64,000 nt of DNA, from NCBI RefSeq assembly GCF_038096175.1, contig NZ_CP151100.1, positions 248,001 to 312,000 on the forward strand, read 5' to 3'. Below, in pieces: positions 45,007 to 53,963 of the stretch (the stretch's first letter is position 1; every line of letters starts with the position of its first letter). Under the pieces are notes generated by a model. The model saw nothing but the letters and a program-made list of their open reading frames with translations. It was not told the DNA's origin and did not search any database. This DNA is from Nostoc sp. UHCC 0302 (GTDB taxonomy: Bacteria; Cyanobacteriota; Cyanobacteriia; Cyanobacteriales; Nostocaceae). Both the position numbers and the translations under genes were made by a program.

Positions 45007-45300
45007 TTAGGGTTCAGTAAATCCTTCTTTAAATACCTTGAGATGATGTTTTTGTTCTAGATGAAGTGCGATAGCTTGGGCTAATTCTTTGTTGTTGTAT
45101 GGGCTTTTGCCAATAAAAAAATAACCTTGATTTTTTCGGTAATCATGAACTTCTACGCCATCTTGTGCCAAAGAAAGAAGATCATTGACAATTTCGGAAT
45201 CTACTTCTCGATAGAAATTGATTTCAATCCGAAAGTCGTGATAGGCATAAATTTTGCAATCATACTTATCAGAAGGTAATTTGATGTTTCCAAAGTTCAT
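45007..45300 (-). CDS. Hypothetical small protein
   Basis: About 97 residues from ATG 45300 (MNFGNIKLPSDKYDCKIYAY), GAGAAAG being just upstream; a GTG at 45312 is another start. Predicted alpha/beta. First gene of the short operon that ends with the methyltransferase. No family recognised. Confidence 0.6.
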   Translation of the reverse strand: MNFGNIKLPSDKYDCKIYAYHDFRIEINFYREVDSEIVNDLLSLAQDGVEVHDYRKNQGYFFIGKSPYNNKELAQAIALHLEQKHHLKVFKEGFTEP

Positions 45301-45440
45301 AAGCTTTCTCACTTTTTACTAGTTGTGTTCTAGCGTATTACCTCCACGGCGTAAAATTATTCCATTGAAACCAACTTGAGCCAGCCTTGGAATAAGTAGC
45401 AGTGCGTTGACACTCTGTGGTCTAATGATGCACAGATTCT
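45301..45440. other. Right end region of the TnpB element
   Basis: Holds the sequence directly downstream of tnpB. In IS605/IS1341-type elements this is where the right end and the guide (omega) RNA scaffold lie. No exact element border could be fixed. Confidence 0.35.
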
Positions 45441-46755
45441 CTAAGAGTTTTTGCCGTATCTCTTGGATTTCCGACTGTCAGCAACTGTATACTGTGTTAA
45501 ATCAAACAGACTTAACTGAATAGCCAATTGCTCATAGGCATGGTTCCTGGACTCCCCACCCATCGGCAGTGATATCTTCACAGGCATAACTTTCCGAGAG
45601 TCCCCCGGTAGAGTCTTGTTACAAAGTTCGATTGGACGGGAACCGACCCCGCCGACTTCGCGCTTTTGATTTTTGGGAAAGACTAATCCTACACGTTTTG
45701 CAGTTGTTCTAGAAGCTTTGGTATCAGCGTGTTCTGTATATCTGCAATTAGTACATAAGAACTTTTCGCCACTGCGATTATGTTTGTCGATATGTCCGCA
45801 TTTTGGACATTCTTGTGATGAATGTCGAGGGTTAACGACAAAAACTGGCTTTGCAGACTTAGCAGCTAACCAAGCAATTTTAGTAAATAAATCACCCCAA
45901 GCACAATCAAGGATAGCCCTGTTTAAACCAGCCTTGCGACTAGCACCATTTCTGTTGTATCCACCTTTGCCGTTATGTTTTGGTTTAGCACGTCTTACCA
46001 TCGCTTTGATATCGAGGCCTTCACGTGCAATAGAGTCAGCAGTCTTAACAATTTTATTAGCAGCTTGCCAATTATACCCGCTTCGATGTTGTGCTAATTT
46101 ATGTTGTATTCTGGCAAGGCTAGTGTATGCCTTTTTTTGATTTTGAGAATCTTGACACTTGCGGTTAGCAGCACGTTTACGCATCGCCAAACGCCTAGAT
46201 GTCCTGGGGTTAGTTGTAACTCTAATATTTTCGACAAAACTCCCGTCTGAAAGAGCAACAAGCTTGTTGATTCCTACATCGATACCGACTACTGATTTAA
46301 TTTCAGAGATCGGTTTTTCATCAGGTAATTCTTGGGGAGTTTTAACTAACATCGAGATAAACCAGTATCCACCTGATATGCTGACAGTGCAACTTCTCAA
46401 GGATTGAATGCTAGTGAAATCCCGGCTGTTGTGCATTTTGACATTGCCGATTCCTGGAAGATAAATAATAGCATAATTATCTTTAATTGCCCGAAGCTTG
46501 ACTTGCCCTGGTTTGTACTCGAAACTGTTTAACTTCTGTAAATAACGTGGAAATCCCCTACCATGTTGCCAAAAGTTTGTGAAGGCAGCGTCTAAATGAG
46601 CAATATTACACTGCAAAACATCTGAATTAATCTCAGCAAAATTTTTCAGTCTATGTCTTAATCTTGTTGTAACTTTTATCTGAATATTAGAAGCGCTATC
46701 CCATTTGATAAGATTTTTAGATGTTTTGAGTGCAATGTTTAAATCATTTGGGATG

Positions 46756-48025
46756 CTTGAGGGGATACGAAATACCCTGAAATAGATATAGGGCAACGAG
46801 TGTAGCAATTTGTGGTAAAACAAAAAGAGCATTCATTCGCAATAAGCTCTATTTAATGATAATATTACCAGAATTCTACGAGACACACCTCAAGCGAGAG
46901 CTTGGACGTACTGAATACTTATTACTAAAACTCCTTATCTGTTTATTACAATCTATTAAAACTGTTAGCCTTGAGGCGCTAGCGACTGCTTTACCAATAC
47001 CAATACTATTTGAAAGTAGAAGGAAAAAACTTCAGCGATTTTTATCTTTAAATTACATCAATGTTGAAGAAATTTGGTTTCCAATTATCAAAAGCTGGCT
47101 AGAAATAAATTTTCCTTTAAATGAAGTTATTTATGTAGTTATAGATCGGACTAATTGGGGATGCATTAATCTATTAATGATTAGCGTGGTTTGGGACAAA
47201 AGGTCTATCCCAATATATTTTGAGCTATTAGACAAGTTAGGCTCAAGTAATTTTGATGAACAAGAAGCAGTATTTAAAAAAGCATTACCGATTTTCAAGG
47301 ATTATAAAATTGTAGTGTTAGGAGACCGAGAATTTTGTTCAATAAAGTTGGCTAACTGGCTCACAGAGCAGAAAGTATATTTCTGCTTACGCTTAAAAAA
47401 GGACGCATTTATAGAAATAGAACCAGAAATTTGGCTGCAATTAAGAGATTTGGGTTTAGCACCTGGTCTTTCCTTCTTTTACCAAGGTATTAAATATACG
47501 AAATCTCAAGGGTTTGTTAGCTTTAATCTCGCTACTAAATGGAAACGGAAACGTTTTGGAGTTGCGCCGGAAGAGGGCTGGTTTATTCTGACTAATTTAG
47601 ATGATTTAGATTCGGCTATTAAGGCTTATAAACAACGTTTTGATATTGAGGAAATGTTTAGAGATTTTAAAAGCGGTGGTTATAATTTAGAAGATACTAA
47701 TGTATCAGGTCAAAGGCTAATTTCCCTAATATTATTAATCTCACTTGCATACACGGCTGCAACTATATCTGGTCAAAAAATTAAACGCATGGGTGTTCAA
47801 AAATATGTAGGCAGAATTAAAGAATCTGGGCGGACAGTTCGCCGTCATAGCAGTTTTTATATTGGATTATATGGGTCTAACTGGGTCGATTTCATGGAAA
47901 ATTCTTATGAATTGGTGGCTGAGTTAATGACACTAGCTCCTAATAAGCGTAAGTATTATCAACAAGGAGAAAGGGCTATGAGGCTTATTTTATCTGCATT
48001 CTAGCCCTTTTTGTCCCCCCTCAAG
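46756..48025 (+). mobile_element. IS4-type insertion sequence (1270 bp), complete
   Basis: Ends CTTGAGGGG (46756) and CCCCTCAAG (ending 48025) are inverted, and the flanks carry the direct repeat TTTGGGATG (46747-46755 and 48026-48034). It holds one transposase on the plus strand, opposite to the tnpB it interrupts. Confidence 0.88.
46856..48004 (+). CDS. IS4-family transposase
   Basis: A 382-residue DDE transposase with VIDRTNWGCINLLM (first Asp), VLGDREFCSIKLANWL (second Asp) and QRFDIEEMFRDFKSGGYNLE (Glu in the YREK-like block). These are the IS4-family signatures of the IS4Sa/ISH8-like branch. Uninterrupted and likely active. Confidence 0.93.
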   Translation: MIILPEFYETHLKRELGRTEYLLLKLLICLLQSIKTVSLEALATALPIPILFESRRKKLQRFLSLNYINVEEIWFPIIKSWLEINFPLNEVIYVVIDRTNWGCINLLMISVVWDKRSIPIYFELLDKLGSSNFDEQEAVFKKALPIFKDYKIVVLGDREFCSIKLANWLTEQKVYFCLRLKKDAFIEIEPEIWLQLRDLGLAPGLSFFYQGIKYTKSQGFVSFNLATKWKRKRFGVAPEEGWFILTNLDDLDSAIKAYKQRFDIEEMFRDFKSGGYNLEDTNVSGQRLISLILLISLAYTAATISGQKIKRMGVQKYVGRIKESGRTVRRHSSFYIGLYGSNWVDFMENSYELVAELMTLAPNKRKYYQQGERAMRLILSAF

Positions 48026-48282
48026 TTTGGGATGACACCATGTTTAAGCACAGGACAAGTAAGTGGACAAAATCCACCATACTCAATTTTAGTTGACAAA
48101 TCACAGTAACTACCCCAAGCATAATTAACTGGTTCATCCGCGCCTTGGTTATTCGTTTTATATCCTATATCTCGTTCTCTCAGTGCATAGTTTCTGTGTT
48201 TCCTAAGAGTAGTTAACCACTGGGACATTTTTGCTTGTTGAGATTGAGAGGGTTTTAACTTAAAGTTCCATCGAACTAACAC

Positions 48283-48456
48283 TATTATCACCTCCTGTTA
48301 AGATTTTGAATCTATTAATTTTCCAAAATATATAAAGAAAGATTCAGAATTAAGAATGCATCTAGAAAAATCAATTCTTGTAGTGTTCCGAATTTATCTA
48401 GAAATTAGTCAGGCTCAAATTCTGAATTCTGCTTCCTGATTTGATAAAGGTCTAGA
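48283..48456. repeat. Inverted-repeat stretch upstream of tnpB
   Basis: Between 48341 and 48442 the text GATTCAGAATTAAGAATGC faces AAATTCTGAATTCTG then CTTCCTGATTTGATAAAG. This can fold as a hairpin and resembles the arms of the 19509-19747 element, without the heptamer array. Confidence 0.45.
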
Positions 48457-48846
48457 TTACCCCACAAGATAACTAATTGCTTGTTTATCCAATTCAGCAA
48501 TGCGAGTTCTAACTTGTGGAGGTGGTTGCTTCAAAAACTTTTTCAAATCCCGTGATTTAACTTGCCAATGCCGAGCAGAACGGCGTATACCTTTAAGCCA
48601 TCCTTTGCGTACCCAACGGCAAACAGTAGAAGAATCGAGATTGAGAACTTTAGCAATTTGTTGACAACTATAATTATCTAAAGAGGGTTTGCGAGAATAA
48701 CCCAAAGTAAAAAGCTTTTGAGAAATGGCGGCTGGTGTACGATGAAAACCTTGTCTTTTTAGCCGATATGCTATTTGTTTGACTGTGTAGGCTTCAGACA
48801 TAATATCGAGAGTATCTAATTCTTTTTCAGTCCATTTTCGGGTCAC
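48457..48846 (-). CDS. HTH/SANT-like DNA-binding protein
   Basis: A 129-residue protein. The first 50 residues (RKWTEKELDTLDIMSEAY, IAYRLKRQGFHRTPAAIS) look like a Myb/SANT-type helix bundle. The second half has an HTH (CQQIAKVLNLDSSTVCRWVR) and then KGIRRSARHWQVKSRDLKKF, as in MerR/excisionase-like helix-turn-helix modules. It probably binds DNA on the plasmid. Good start with an AGGTTAAC region upstream. Confidence 0.75.
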   Translation of the reverse strand: MTRKWTEKELDTLDIMSEAYTVKQIAYRLKRQGFHRTPAAISQKLFTLGYSRKPSLDNYSCQQIAKVLNLDSSTVCRWVRKGWLKGIRRSARHWQVKSRDLKKFLKQPPPQVRTRIAELDKQAISYLVG

Positions 48847-48892
48847 AGTTAACCTCCAAATTGTCCTTAAAAGATACTAATTCTATTTCTAG

Positions 48893-49198
48893 TCATTGAC
48901 ATTCGTCCCAATTCCTGGGATTATCAGGTGATGAGATTACTTGTTCAAAATCCCAGTTTTGGGAACTGTTATCGAATAGTTCAATGGCAGCATCAAAGCC
49001 ACACTGCAAAAATCTGTTGTATGATTCTTCAGACCAGAGAATTGATTCAACAATTGCAGTTAACAACCTGAGATTGGTAGTACTGGTTGCATCTTCATCA
49101 TCTAGCCATTCGATTGTTGCTAATAGCCGTTGTTTAGCACCCCTAGCTGTAGATTCTGGTAATGCAGCGATGGGAATAGAGCCTGTTAGTTGTTTCAT
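48893..49198 (-). CDS. Hypothetical small acidic protein
   Basis: Encodes 101 residues (MKQLTGSIPIAALPESTARG). Central helical stretch (LRLLTAIVESILWSEESYNR) and an acidic C-terminus. No family recognised. Confidence 0.55.
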   Translation of the reverse strand: MKQLTGSIPIAALPESTARGAKQRLLATIEWLDDEDATSTTNLRLLTAIVESILWSEESYNRFLQCGFDAAIELFDNSSQNWDFEQVISSPDNPRNWDECQ

Positions 49199-49315
49199 GC
49201 TGTTGCTTGCTGTACGATGCTAATTGATTCATTCGTATATCTCCTCGCCTGTGCTTTAAGGGCGGGTTTTACTTTTGCAGTTCAACAACCCGCCCCATCA
49301 ACTAAAGAATCTACG

Positions 49316-50077
49316 TTACTGCTTCTTACTCTGTGGCAACACCTGCTGGTTCTGCGGTTGCAGAGATGCTCTGGCTTCTGCTTCCGAAACTGCGGGTAGC
49401 GCTGATACAGTCTTGTTGGCGTTATCTGCCCAGCGTTCGTAAGTCTCGTTAGTGACCCAGTGCAGAGTTGTTCCATCTTCAGCACCAGAGCGAATCATTT
49501 CGGCTGCTTCTAATGCGTCCCTTTCAAAATCAGATTCCGGGTTGCGGTATGACCACTGAATGAACCAATACGTTCCCAGCGCACCGTCTACCTTCTGGAA
49601 CTCGGCGCAGAAGATATAATTTTTGAGGACAGATGCGATCGCCGTATAGCAAAACTCTTTCGGATCTCCCGGCATCCCTTCCTCGCACCATTGCTGGAAT
49701 GCACGATGGGCAAAGTGATTGTAGAGTCCAGCAAAACTGTCTTTGCTACGGCGGTGTATCAGAAAACTGAGCAGCATGGAAGCACTACCCTTGAACTGGT
49801 CTTTTAATTGCCCAGCCACAGGAACACCCCACAGTTCAGTGAATGGTTCATTGATAAAGTTTTCGTTAATAGTCATGGGGCGGTCAGGGCGAGAAATTGC
49901 AATCGCGAAGTCTGCTTTATTGCCTTTGAGATATCCCCCTGCTTGTGCTTCTAGAATTGTGAGTTTCGGGGGACAATCAAGTAAGAATTGCCCGTATTCT
50001 TTAGCACAATTAGCTTGAAGTTTAGGTTGTGATGGTGGAATGAGAAAAACGCTGTTGTTGATTTTGATGGTCTCCAT
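49316..50077 (-). CDS. Hypothetical plasmid protein
   Basis: A 253-residue protein (METIKINNSVFLIPPSQPKL). Globular, with no membrane segments and a Gln-rich C-terminal tail (SLQPQNQQVLPQSKKQ). It sits in a minus-strand set of plasmid genes (51445 to 48457). No known domain. Confidence 0.7.
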   Translation of the reverse strand: METIKINNSVFLIPPSQPKLQANCAKEYGQFLLDCPPKLTILEAQAGGYLKGNKADFAIAISRPDRPMTINENFINEPFTELWGVPVAGQLKDQFKGSASMLLSFLIHRRSKDSFAGLYNHFAHRAFQQWCEEGMPGDPKEFCYTAIASVLKNYIFCAEFQKVDGALGTYWFIQWSYRNPESDFERDALEAAEMIRSGAEDGTTLHWVTNETYERWADNANKTVSALPAVSEAEARASLQPQNQQVLPQSKKQ

Positions 50078-50116
50078 GATTGCGTAGATTGTTGGTGTTG
50101 GGTTTGCGTTCTAGAG

Positions 50117-50442
50117 TTAGCTATTTATGACAATGCGAGGAATTGCTTTTAATTCGTAGGTCAGCAGTTCAATTTGATACAGTCGTTTCTTGATTTCTGC
50201 TTCTAAGAGCGTTTTTAATTCCTGTGGGGTTAGTAGTCGAAGTTGGTTCTCTGTGTGGTGTTGTTCGTTTTTGGAATTGTTATCAGGCATAACTGCATAA
50301 CGCCAATCGTTGCCGTATTGATGGGCTAAAAGACTACCTTGTGGTAATATTTGATGCCGATAATCAATCCTTCGTCTGTACGCTGTCCCAAGGTAAAGTG
50401 CGGGTATTTCCAGCCTTGTGGAATTGATATTGTTGATTCCAT
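50117..50442 (-). pseudogene. Hypothetical plasmid protein gene with one frameshift
   Basis: From ATG 50442 the protein reads MESTISIPQGWKYPHFTLGQ to DEGLIIGI and then meets a stop. The next frame takes over at once with LPQGSLLAHQYGNDWRYAVM and continues to IPRIVINS ending at 50117. Adding one T to the TATTACC at about 50356 would rejoin the frames, giving about 108 residues. Either a point deletion or a sequencing error. If broken, the downstream part could still be made from ATG 50290 (57 residues). Confidence 0.6.
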
Positions 50443-50463
50443 CGTTGTAATTGGTGAAGTTGA

Positions 50464-50787
50464 CTATGCTGCTAGGGGTTTATCTACTGCTCTGGATTTT
50501 CCGGCTACTTTCATAAAGTCATCCAACCCGATTGCTGCATCTAAAGCTTGGGCATAACGAATCTGATCCACAGCGTTAGACCAGTGGGTGAGGTGCTGAA
50601 AGATTACACCCAGCATGGAATGAGCAATGTATACTCGGTAAACTCTGGGGCAGGCTCCGTTGAAGTAAACGAGTATGTAACCAGGGATTTCGATGATATC
50701 TGCGTTTGGGTCTGTTGGCGGTAGCAGAATTTTTTCTAGAGATTCGTCAAAGCCGGCTACTTGAAGTCCGGGCGTAGTATTTGCCAT
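50464..50787 (-). CDS. Hypothetical plasmid protein
   Basis: Encodes 107 residues (MANTTPGLQVAGFDESLEKI). Contains an aromatic/beta segment (GYILVYFNGACPRVYRVYIA). No family recognised. In line with the neighbouring minus-strand genes. Confidence 0.65.
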   Translation of the reverse strand: MANTTPGLQVAGFDESLEKILLPPTDPNADIIEIPGYILVYFNGACPRVYRVYIAHSMLGVIFQHLTHWSNAVDQIRYAQALDAAIGLDDFMKVAGKSRAVDKPLAA

Positions 50788-50866
50788 GATTCTATTAACA
50801 AGTCTTGTTGTGAGTTGTGAGGCGATTGCACCTGCTAGTTGACAATCGCCTTTTTCATACCAGCTA

Positions 50867-51445
50867 CTACGCAGCTACAGGTTGCCTGACTCCGAGCAAT
50901 GCGATTGCAGCATCAACACTATCAGCTGTACGACTGCTCCCCAGTTGATTGCGGCGGCTGTACCATTGCCCGACTCTGTTGTATCCAATGAAGCCAATAC
51001 ACAGACGGTTCAGATATAAAGTCGTGCTGAAGGAGAGCCAGTCAATTTGTCCGTGTGTCAAACCAAACTTTGTGCAAGCTGCTTCCAATTCATCACTGAG
51101 GTGTTCGTTACGTTCCAGTGGGGTTTCTGGTAACGTGGCTTTAACTTCTGCAACTCTTTTTGCGAACCAGTTACGGTCAAAGGGTAAGCAGCCACCGTCT
51201 AGAAACCGCACCCATAATGTAATCCCGCCTTCAAGCCAGATTGTACGAACTGTTTCGGGTTTCACCTGAATAATCTCGCCAATGATGCGGCGGTCGCGAG
51301 TAGTCAGGGGGTCTTTGGTTGGGGCTACAGCTTCGGCTTGGGTTTCCAGATGGTTGTCGAGTTCTGCTTGTGCTAGGGCTTGCTCGTCAATGCAAGAGCC
51401 TGCAAAGCTGGAAATTGTTTGCTGTGCCAGTGTTTTGTAAGGCAT
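50867..51445 (-). CDS. Hypothetical plasmid protein
   Basis: Encodes 192 residues from ATG 51445 (MPYKTLAQQTISSFAGSCID), chosen because AAGGAGATAATCATT lies directly before it; an earlier start at 51523 is less likely. A central block (TVRTIWLEGGITLWVRFLDG) looks beta-rich. First gene of the minus-strand set, facing the XRE gene; the palindromes at 51644-51772 probably control both directions. Confidence 0.7.
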   Translation of the reverse strand: MPYKTLAQQTISSFAGSCIDEQALAQAELDNHLETQAEAVAPTKDPLTTRDRRIIGEIIQVKPETVRTIWLEGGITLWVRFLDGGCLPFDRNWFAKRVAEVKATLPETPLERNEHLSDELEAACTKFGLTHGQIDWLSFSTTLYLNRLCIGFIGYNRVGQWYSRRNQLGSSRTADSVDAAIALLGVRQPVAA

Positions 51446-51643
51446 AATGATTATCTCCTTAATTGGGGAAAAGGCGATCGCACTTGTTTGGTAGACCGGA
51501 GCGGTCGCCTTTGTTTTGTACATAGAGGGGAGTATAGAGTGCAGTGTTTAGACATAGCGCTCGACTCGAATCAGCAAAGCTTGTAAAAATGTTTTATTGC
51601 TTTAGGGCTTAGGCAGTCAAGCTTTCCTCTATGTATTAATACT

Positions 51644-51772
51644 ACCTCCATTGAATGGAGGTGTCAATGAATGGAGGCATACCATTAGATGAGAGTTAGC
51701 TATCAAAATAGGTATGGTCAATCAATGTTGCTTATCATCTGATGATAGTGCCATTGAATGGAGGTAGTATAT
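51644..51772. promoter_or_regulatory. Operator array between divergent genes
   Basis: A perfect 19-base palindrome ACCTCCATTGAATGGAGGT at 51644-51662 is followed by half sites: AATGAATGGAGG (51666), ACCATTAGATG (51681) and CCATTGAATGGAGGTAGTAT (51751-51770). The outer copies are inverted relative to each other. The last lies just before the ribosome binding site of the XRE gene, as expected for autoregulation by that repressor. Confidence 0.7.
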
Positions 51773-51791
51773 ATATAGGAGTCATTTGGGG

Positions 51792-52118
51792 ATGCCAATG
51801 ATTAACGTTTTAAAGGAGTTCTTAGCAGCTAAAGGAGTAGAAACGGCTTATCAATTTCACAAAAAGACTGGTTTACCCCAAGCAACGGCTTATCGCCTCT
51901 ATAACAAACGCAATGTTTACCCTGATCAAAAAACTCAGGAAATAGTTTGCAGAGTTTTTGATGCTCAACCCGGAGATTTCCTTCGGTATGAAAGAGATGA
52001 TACACAAGAATCACCTAAACAGAATAGTCAAGAGCAAAGCCGTAAGGTAAACAACCTTAACACTAGACCACTTTCACCAGATGATGAATCTCCTAGTTTA
52101 ATGAGAGAAGCAGCATAA
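51792..52118 (+). CDS. XRE/Cro-type HTH regulator
   Basis: About 108 residues from ATG 51792 (AGGAG ten bases upstream). An HTH is clear: AAKGVETAYQFHKKTGLPQA followed by TAYRLYNKRNVYPD, with the C-terminal half disordered and charged. This is a small Cro/CI-like repressor of the type found on phages and plasmids. The operator palindromes directly upstream suggest that it represses itself and the minus-strand genes. Confidence 0.75.
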   Translation: MPMINVLKEFLAAKGVETAYQFHKKTGLPQATAYRLYNKRNVYPDQKTQEIVCRVFDAQPGDFLRYERDDTQESPKQNSQEQSRKVNNLNTRPLSPDDESPSLMREAA

Positions 52119-52405
52119 GTATAAATACTGTTTAACAACCCATTAATACTAAAGTTAAATACTTAGCAAAAGTGGAGGTCTTGTTATGCAATTTCTCAAC
52201 TTACTATTTGCTGTTTGAAACTATTGAACTTCAAGGACTTGGAGTTCTTCATTTGAAGTTGACAGTTACAAAGTTGTTGGAATTCTTCTTAAAGCGATCG
52301 CCTCCAGACAAGAAGCATGATAGCGCTTTTCGCCCGCCTTCTCTACGAGACGCTTCGCGAACGCGAACGGCATTGCTGGACTAATACCTAAACATAAAAA
52401 TAGCT
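52119..52405. other. Intergenic region with SDRs
   Basis: No gene supported. It contains a HIP1 site (GCGATCGCC near 52295) and the SDR at 52332-52362. Confidence 0.4.
52332..52362. repeat. Small dispersed repeat (inverted copy)
   Basis: GCCCGCC followed by TTCTCTACGAGACGCTTC then GCGAAC. The complement matches 9175-9205 in the same order with one or two changes, so the pair of blocks moves as one unit. Confidence 0.65.
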
Positions 52406-53119
52406 ATGTCTAACTTATCAGTTTTTAGCTTTGAGTCTCAAGAAGTTAGATTTGTTGGTACAGCAGAAAAACCAGAATGGGTTGGGGCTGATGTTTGTGC
52501 TTGTTTGCAATTAAGCGATACAAGTAAAGCCCTAGAGACTTTGGAGTTAGACGAAAAGGGTACGAAGAATGTTCGTACCCCTGGTGGGGAGCAAGAAATG
52601 CTTACAGTCACAGAAGCTGGGCTGTATCGCCTCATCTTTAAATCGAGGAAGCCAATTGCAAAACGTTTTCAGCGTTGGGTATTCCATGAAGTATTACCCT
52701 CAATTCGCAAAACAGGCATATACTCTGTTTCTCAAGGAGCTATGACACAGATCCAGATTATTGCTGCTCTAGCTCAACAGATGGCAGAACAGGAGCAACG
52801 CTTACTGGAACAAGAGCGTCAGCAGGCTGAAGTACTAGCAAGGTTAAAGGCGGTAGAAGTCGAGCAAGACCGATTCAATACCCCTTGTGGTCATAAGTAC
52901 ACCATCATGGGTTTTGCTAAACTCCAGGGATTGGAGATATCACTCTCACAAGCTGGCAGCAAGGGAAAGAAGGCCAGTGCATTATGCCGTAAGCAAGGAA
53001 TAGAAGTAGAACAGATACATGATCCACGTTTTGGTCATGTAGGTTTGTACCCCCAAAGCATTTTAAATCAAGTCTTTTCCACTAATACAAAAGATAAAGC
53101 TACAACTAGCAGTAAGTAA
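52406..53119 (+). CDS. BRO-N domain antirepressor-like protein
   Basis: A 237-residue protein. Residues 1-110 form a BRO-N domain (VRFVGTAEKPEWVGADVCA, RFQRWVFHEVLPSIRKTGIY). A glutamine/glutamate-rich coiled coil (LAQQMAEQEQRLLEQERQQA) leads to a C-terminal domain with KYTIMGFAKLQGLEISLSQA. BRO-N proteins are phage/plasmid regulators that bind DNA or antagonise repressors. It lies after the XRE gene, as expected for a repressor/antirepressor module. Ribosome binding is weak. Confidence 0.85.
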   Translation: MSNLSVFSFESQEVRFVGTAEKPEWVGADVCACLQLSDTSKALETLELDEKGTKNVRTPGGEQEMLTVTEAGLYRLIFKSRKPIAKRFQRWVFHEVLPSIRKTGIYSVSQGAMTQIQIIAALAQQMAEQEQRLLEQERQQAEVLARLKAVEVEQDRFNTPCGHKYTIMGFAKLQGLEISLSQAGSKGKKASALCRKQGIEVEQIHDPRFGHVGLYPQSILNQVFSTNTKDKATTSSK

Positions 53120-53284
53120 GCGATGTCTGCTTGAAGGGCTGTGCTTACGGATCAGTCCGGTAGCGATTGAGTATTCGTTACTAGTCTAACCATCAGTTTT
53201 CAAAAACAACCAAAGAGCATTGAGAGCGGCATGAGTTGATTGACCGTGATATTGCCTTGCGCTAAAAATTTGGAGTCAAGCATT

Positions 53285-53884
53285 ATGCAACAACTTAACC
53301 TGTTTGAAGAACTAGCCCCTGCTTTACCAGTCAGCTATTACCCTGACTTCTTGAGTGTTCAGGAAGCAAATGAACTTTACCAGCACTGTCTTCAACTCGA
53401 ATGGCAGCAAAATTATATCAAGATGGTGGGCAAGATTATAGCTGTGCCTCGTCTTGAATCCATTTATGGTGATGCTGGTTGTGATTATATCTATTCCAAC
53501 AGTGTATTTCTACGACCATTGCCTTGGACGGAAAAACTAGCCCAACTTCGAGACTCTATCACTGCATTAACAGGTCACAAGTTCAACATAGTGATTGGCA
53601 ACCAGTACCGTAGCGGCGAGGATTCGATAGGCTGGCACGCTGACAACGAGCCATCAATGGGTGTTGAGCCTGCAATCGCTTCAGTCAGTTTGGGGGCAGT
53701 TCGTAAATTTCAACTCAAACCAAAACAAGGTAAACCGACAGATTTCTGGTTAGAACATGGGAGTTTGCTCATTATGCATAGAGGTTGTCAGTCTACCCAT
53801 CTCCATCAACTTCCTAAAACTAAAAAATTTGTCAGTACACGAATTAACCTTACCTTTCGCTCACACGTAGGAAAAACGGCGTAA
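53285..53884 (+). CDS. AlkB-like 2-oxoglutarate/Fe(II) dioxygenase
   Basis: About 199 residues from ATG 53285 (MQQLNLFEELAPALPVSYY). Shows the Fe ligands WHADNEP (HxD) and a later His in LEHGSLLIMHRGCQSTHLHQ, plus RINLTFR with the 2-oxoglutarate Arg. Also SVSLGAVRKFQLK. AlkB enzymes remove alkyl groups from DNA or RNA by oxidation. Together with photolyase, DinB and UvrD pieces it adds to the repair genes in this window. Confidence 0.9.
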   Translation: MQQLNLFEELAPALPVSYYPDFLSVQEANELYQHCLQLEWQQNYIKMVGKIIAVPRLESIYGDAGCDYIYSNSVFLRPLPWTEKLAQLRDSITALTGHKFNIVIGNQYRSGEDSIGWHADNEPSMGVEPAIASVSLGAVRKFQLKPKQGKPTDFWLEHGSLLIMHRGCQSTHLHQLPKTKKFVSTRINLTFRSHVGKTA

Positions 53885-53963
53885 TCAGGGGCAGCAAATA
53901 GTTTTGACGACCGCATTGCAACTATGCCGCCTGGATTGTTATGGAAAAATTAGGGGAAAGAAC

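Larger units (their letters stand above)
45441..48282 (-). pseudogene. tnpB: TnpB (IS200/IS605 OrfB) gene split by an IS4-type element
   Basis: The N-terminal part (start GTG 48282, with AGGAGG eight bases before it) reads VLVRWNFKLKPSQSQQAKM to CPLTCPVLKHGVIPN. After removing the IS4-type element and one target repeat it continues DLNIALKTSKNLIKWDSAS and on to the stop at 45441. The two parts fit one frame (about 520 codons). RuvC-like motifs are present: GIDVGINKLVALS, REGLDIKAMV with the Glu, and ADTKASRTTAKR, with the zinc ribbon CPKCGH...CTNC. No TnpA gene is near, so this is a tnpB-only (IS1341-like) element. The long C-terminal tail (GGVGSRPIELCNK on) probably runs through the guide-RNA/right-end region, as seen for many tnpB genes. 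Confidence 0.85.
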
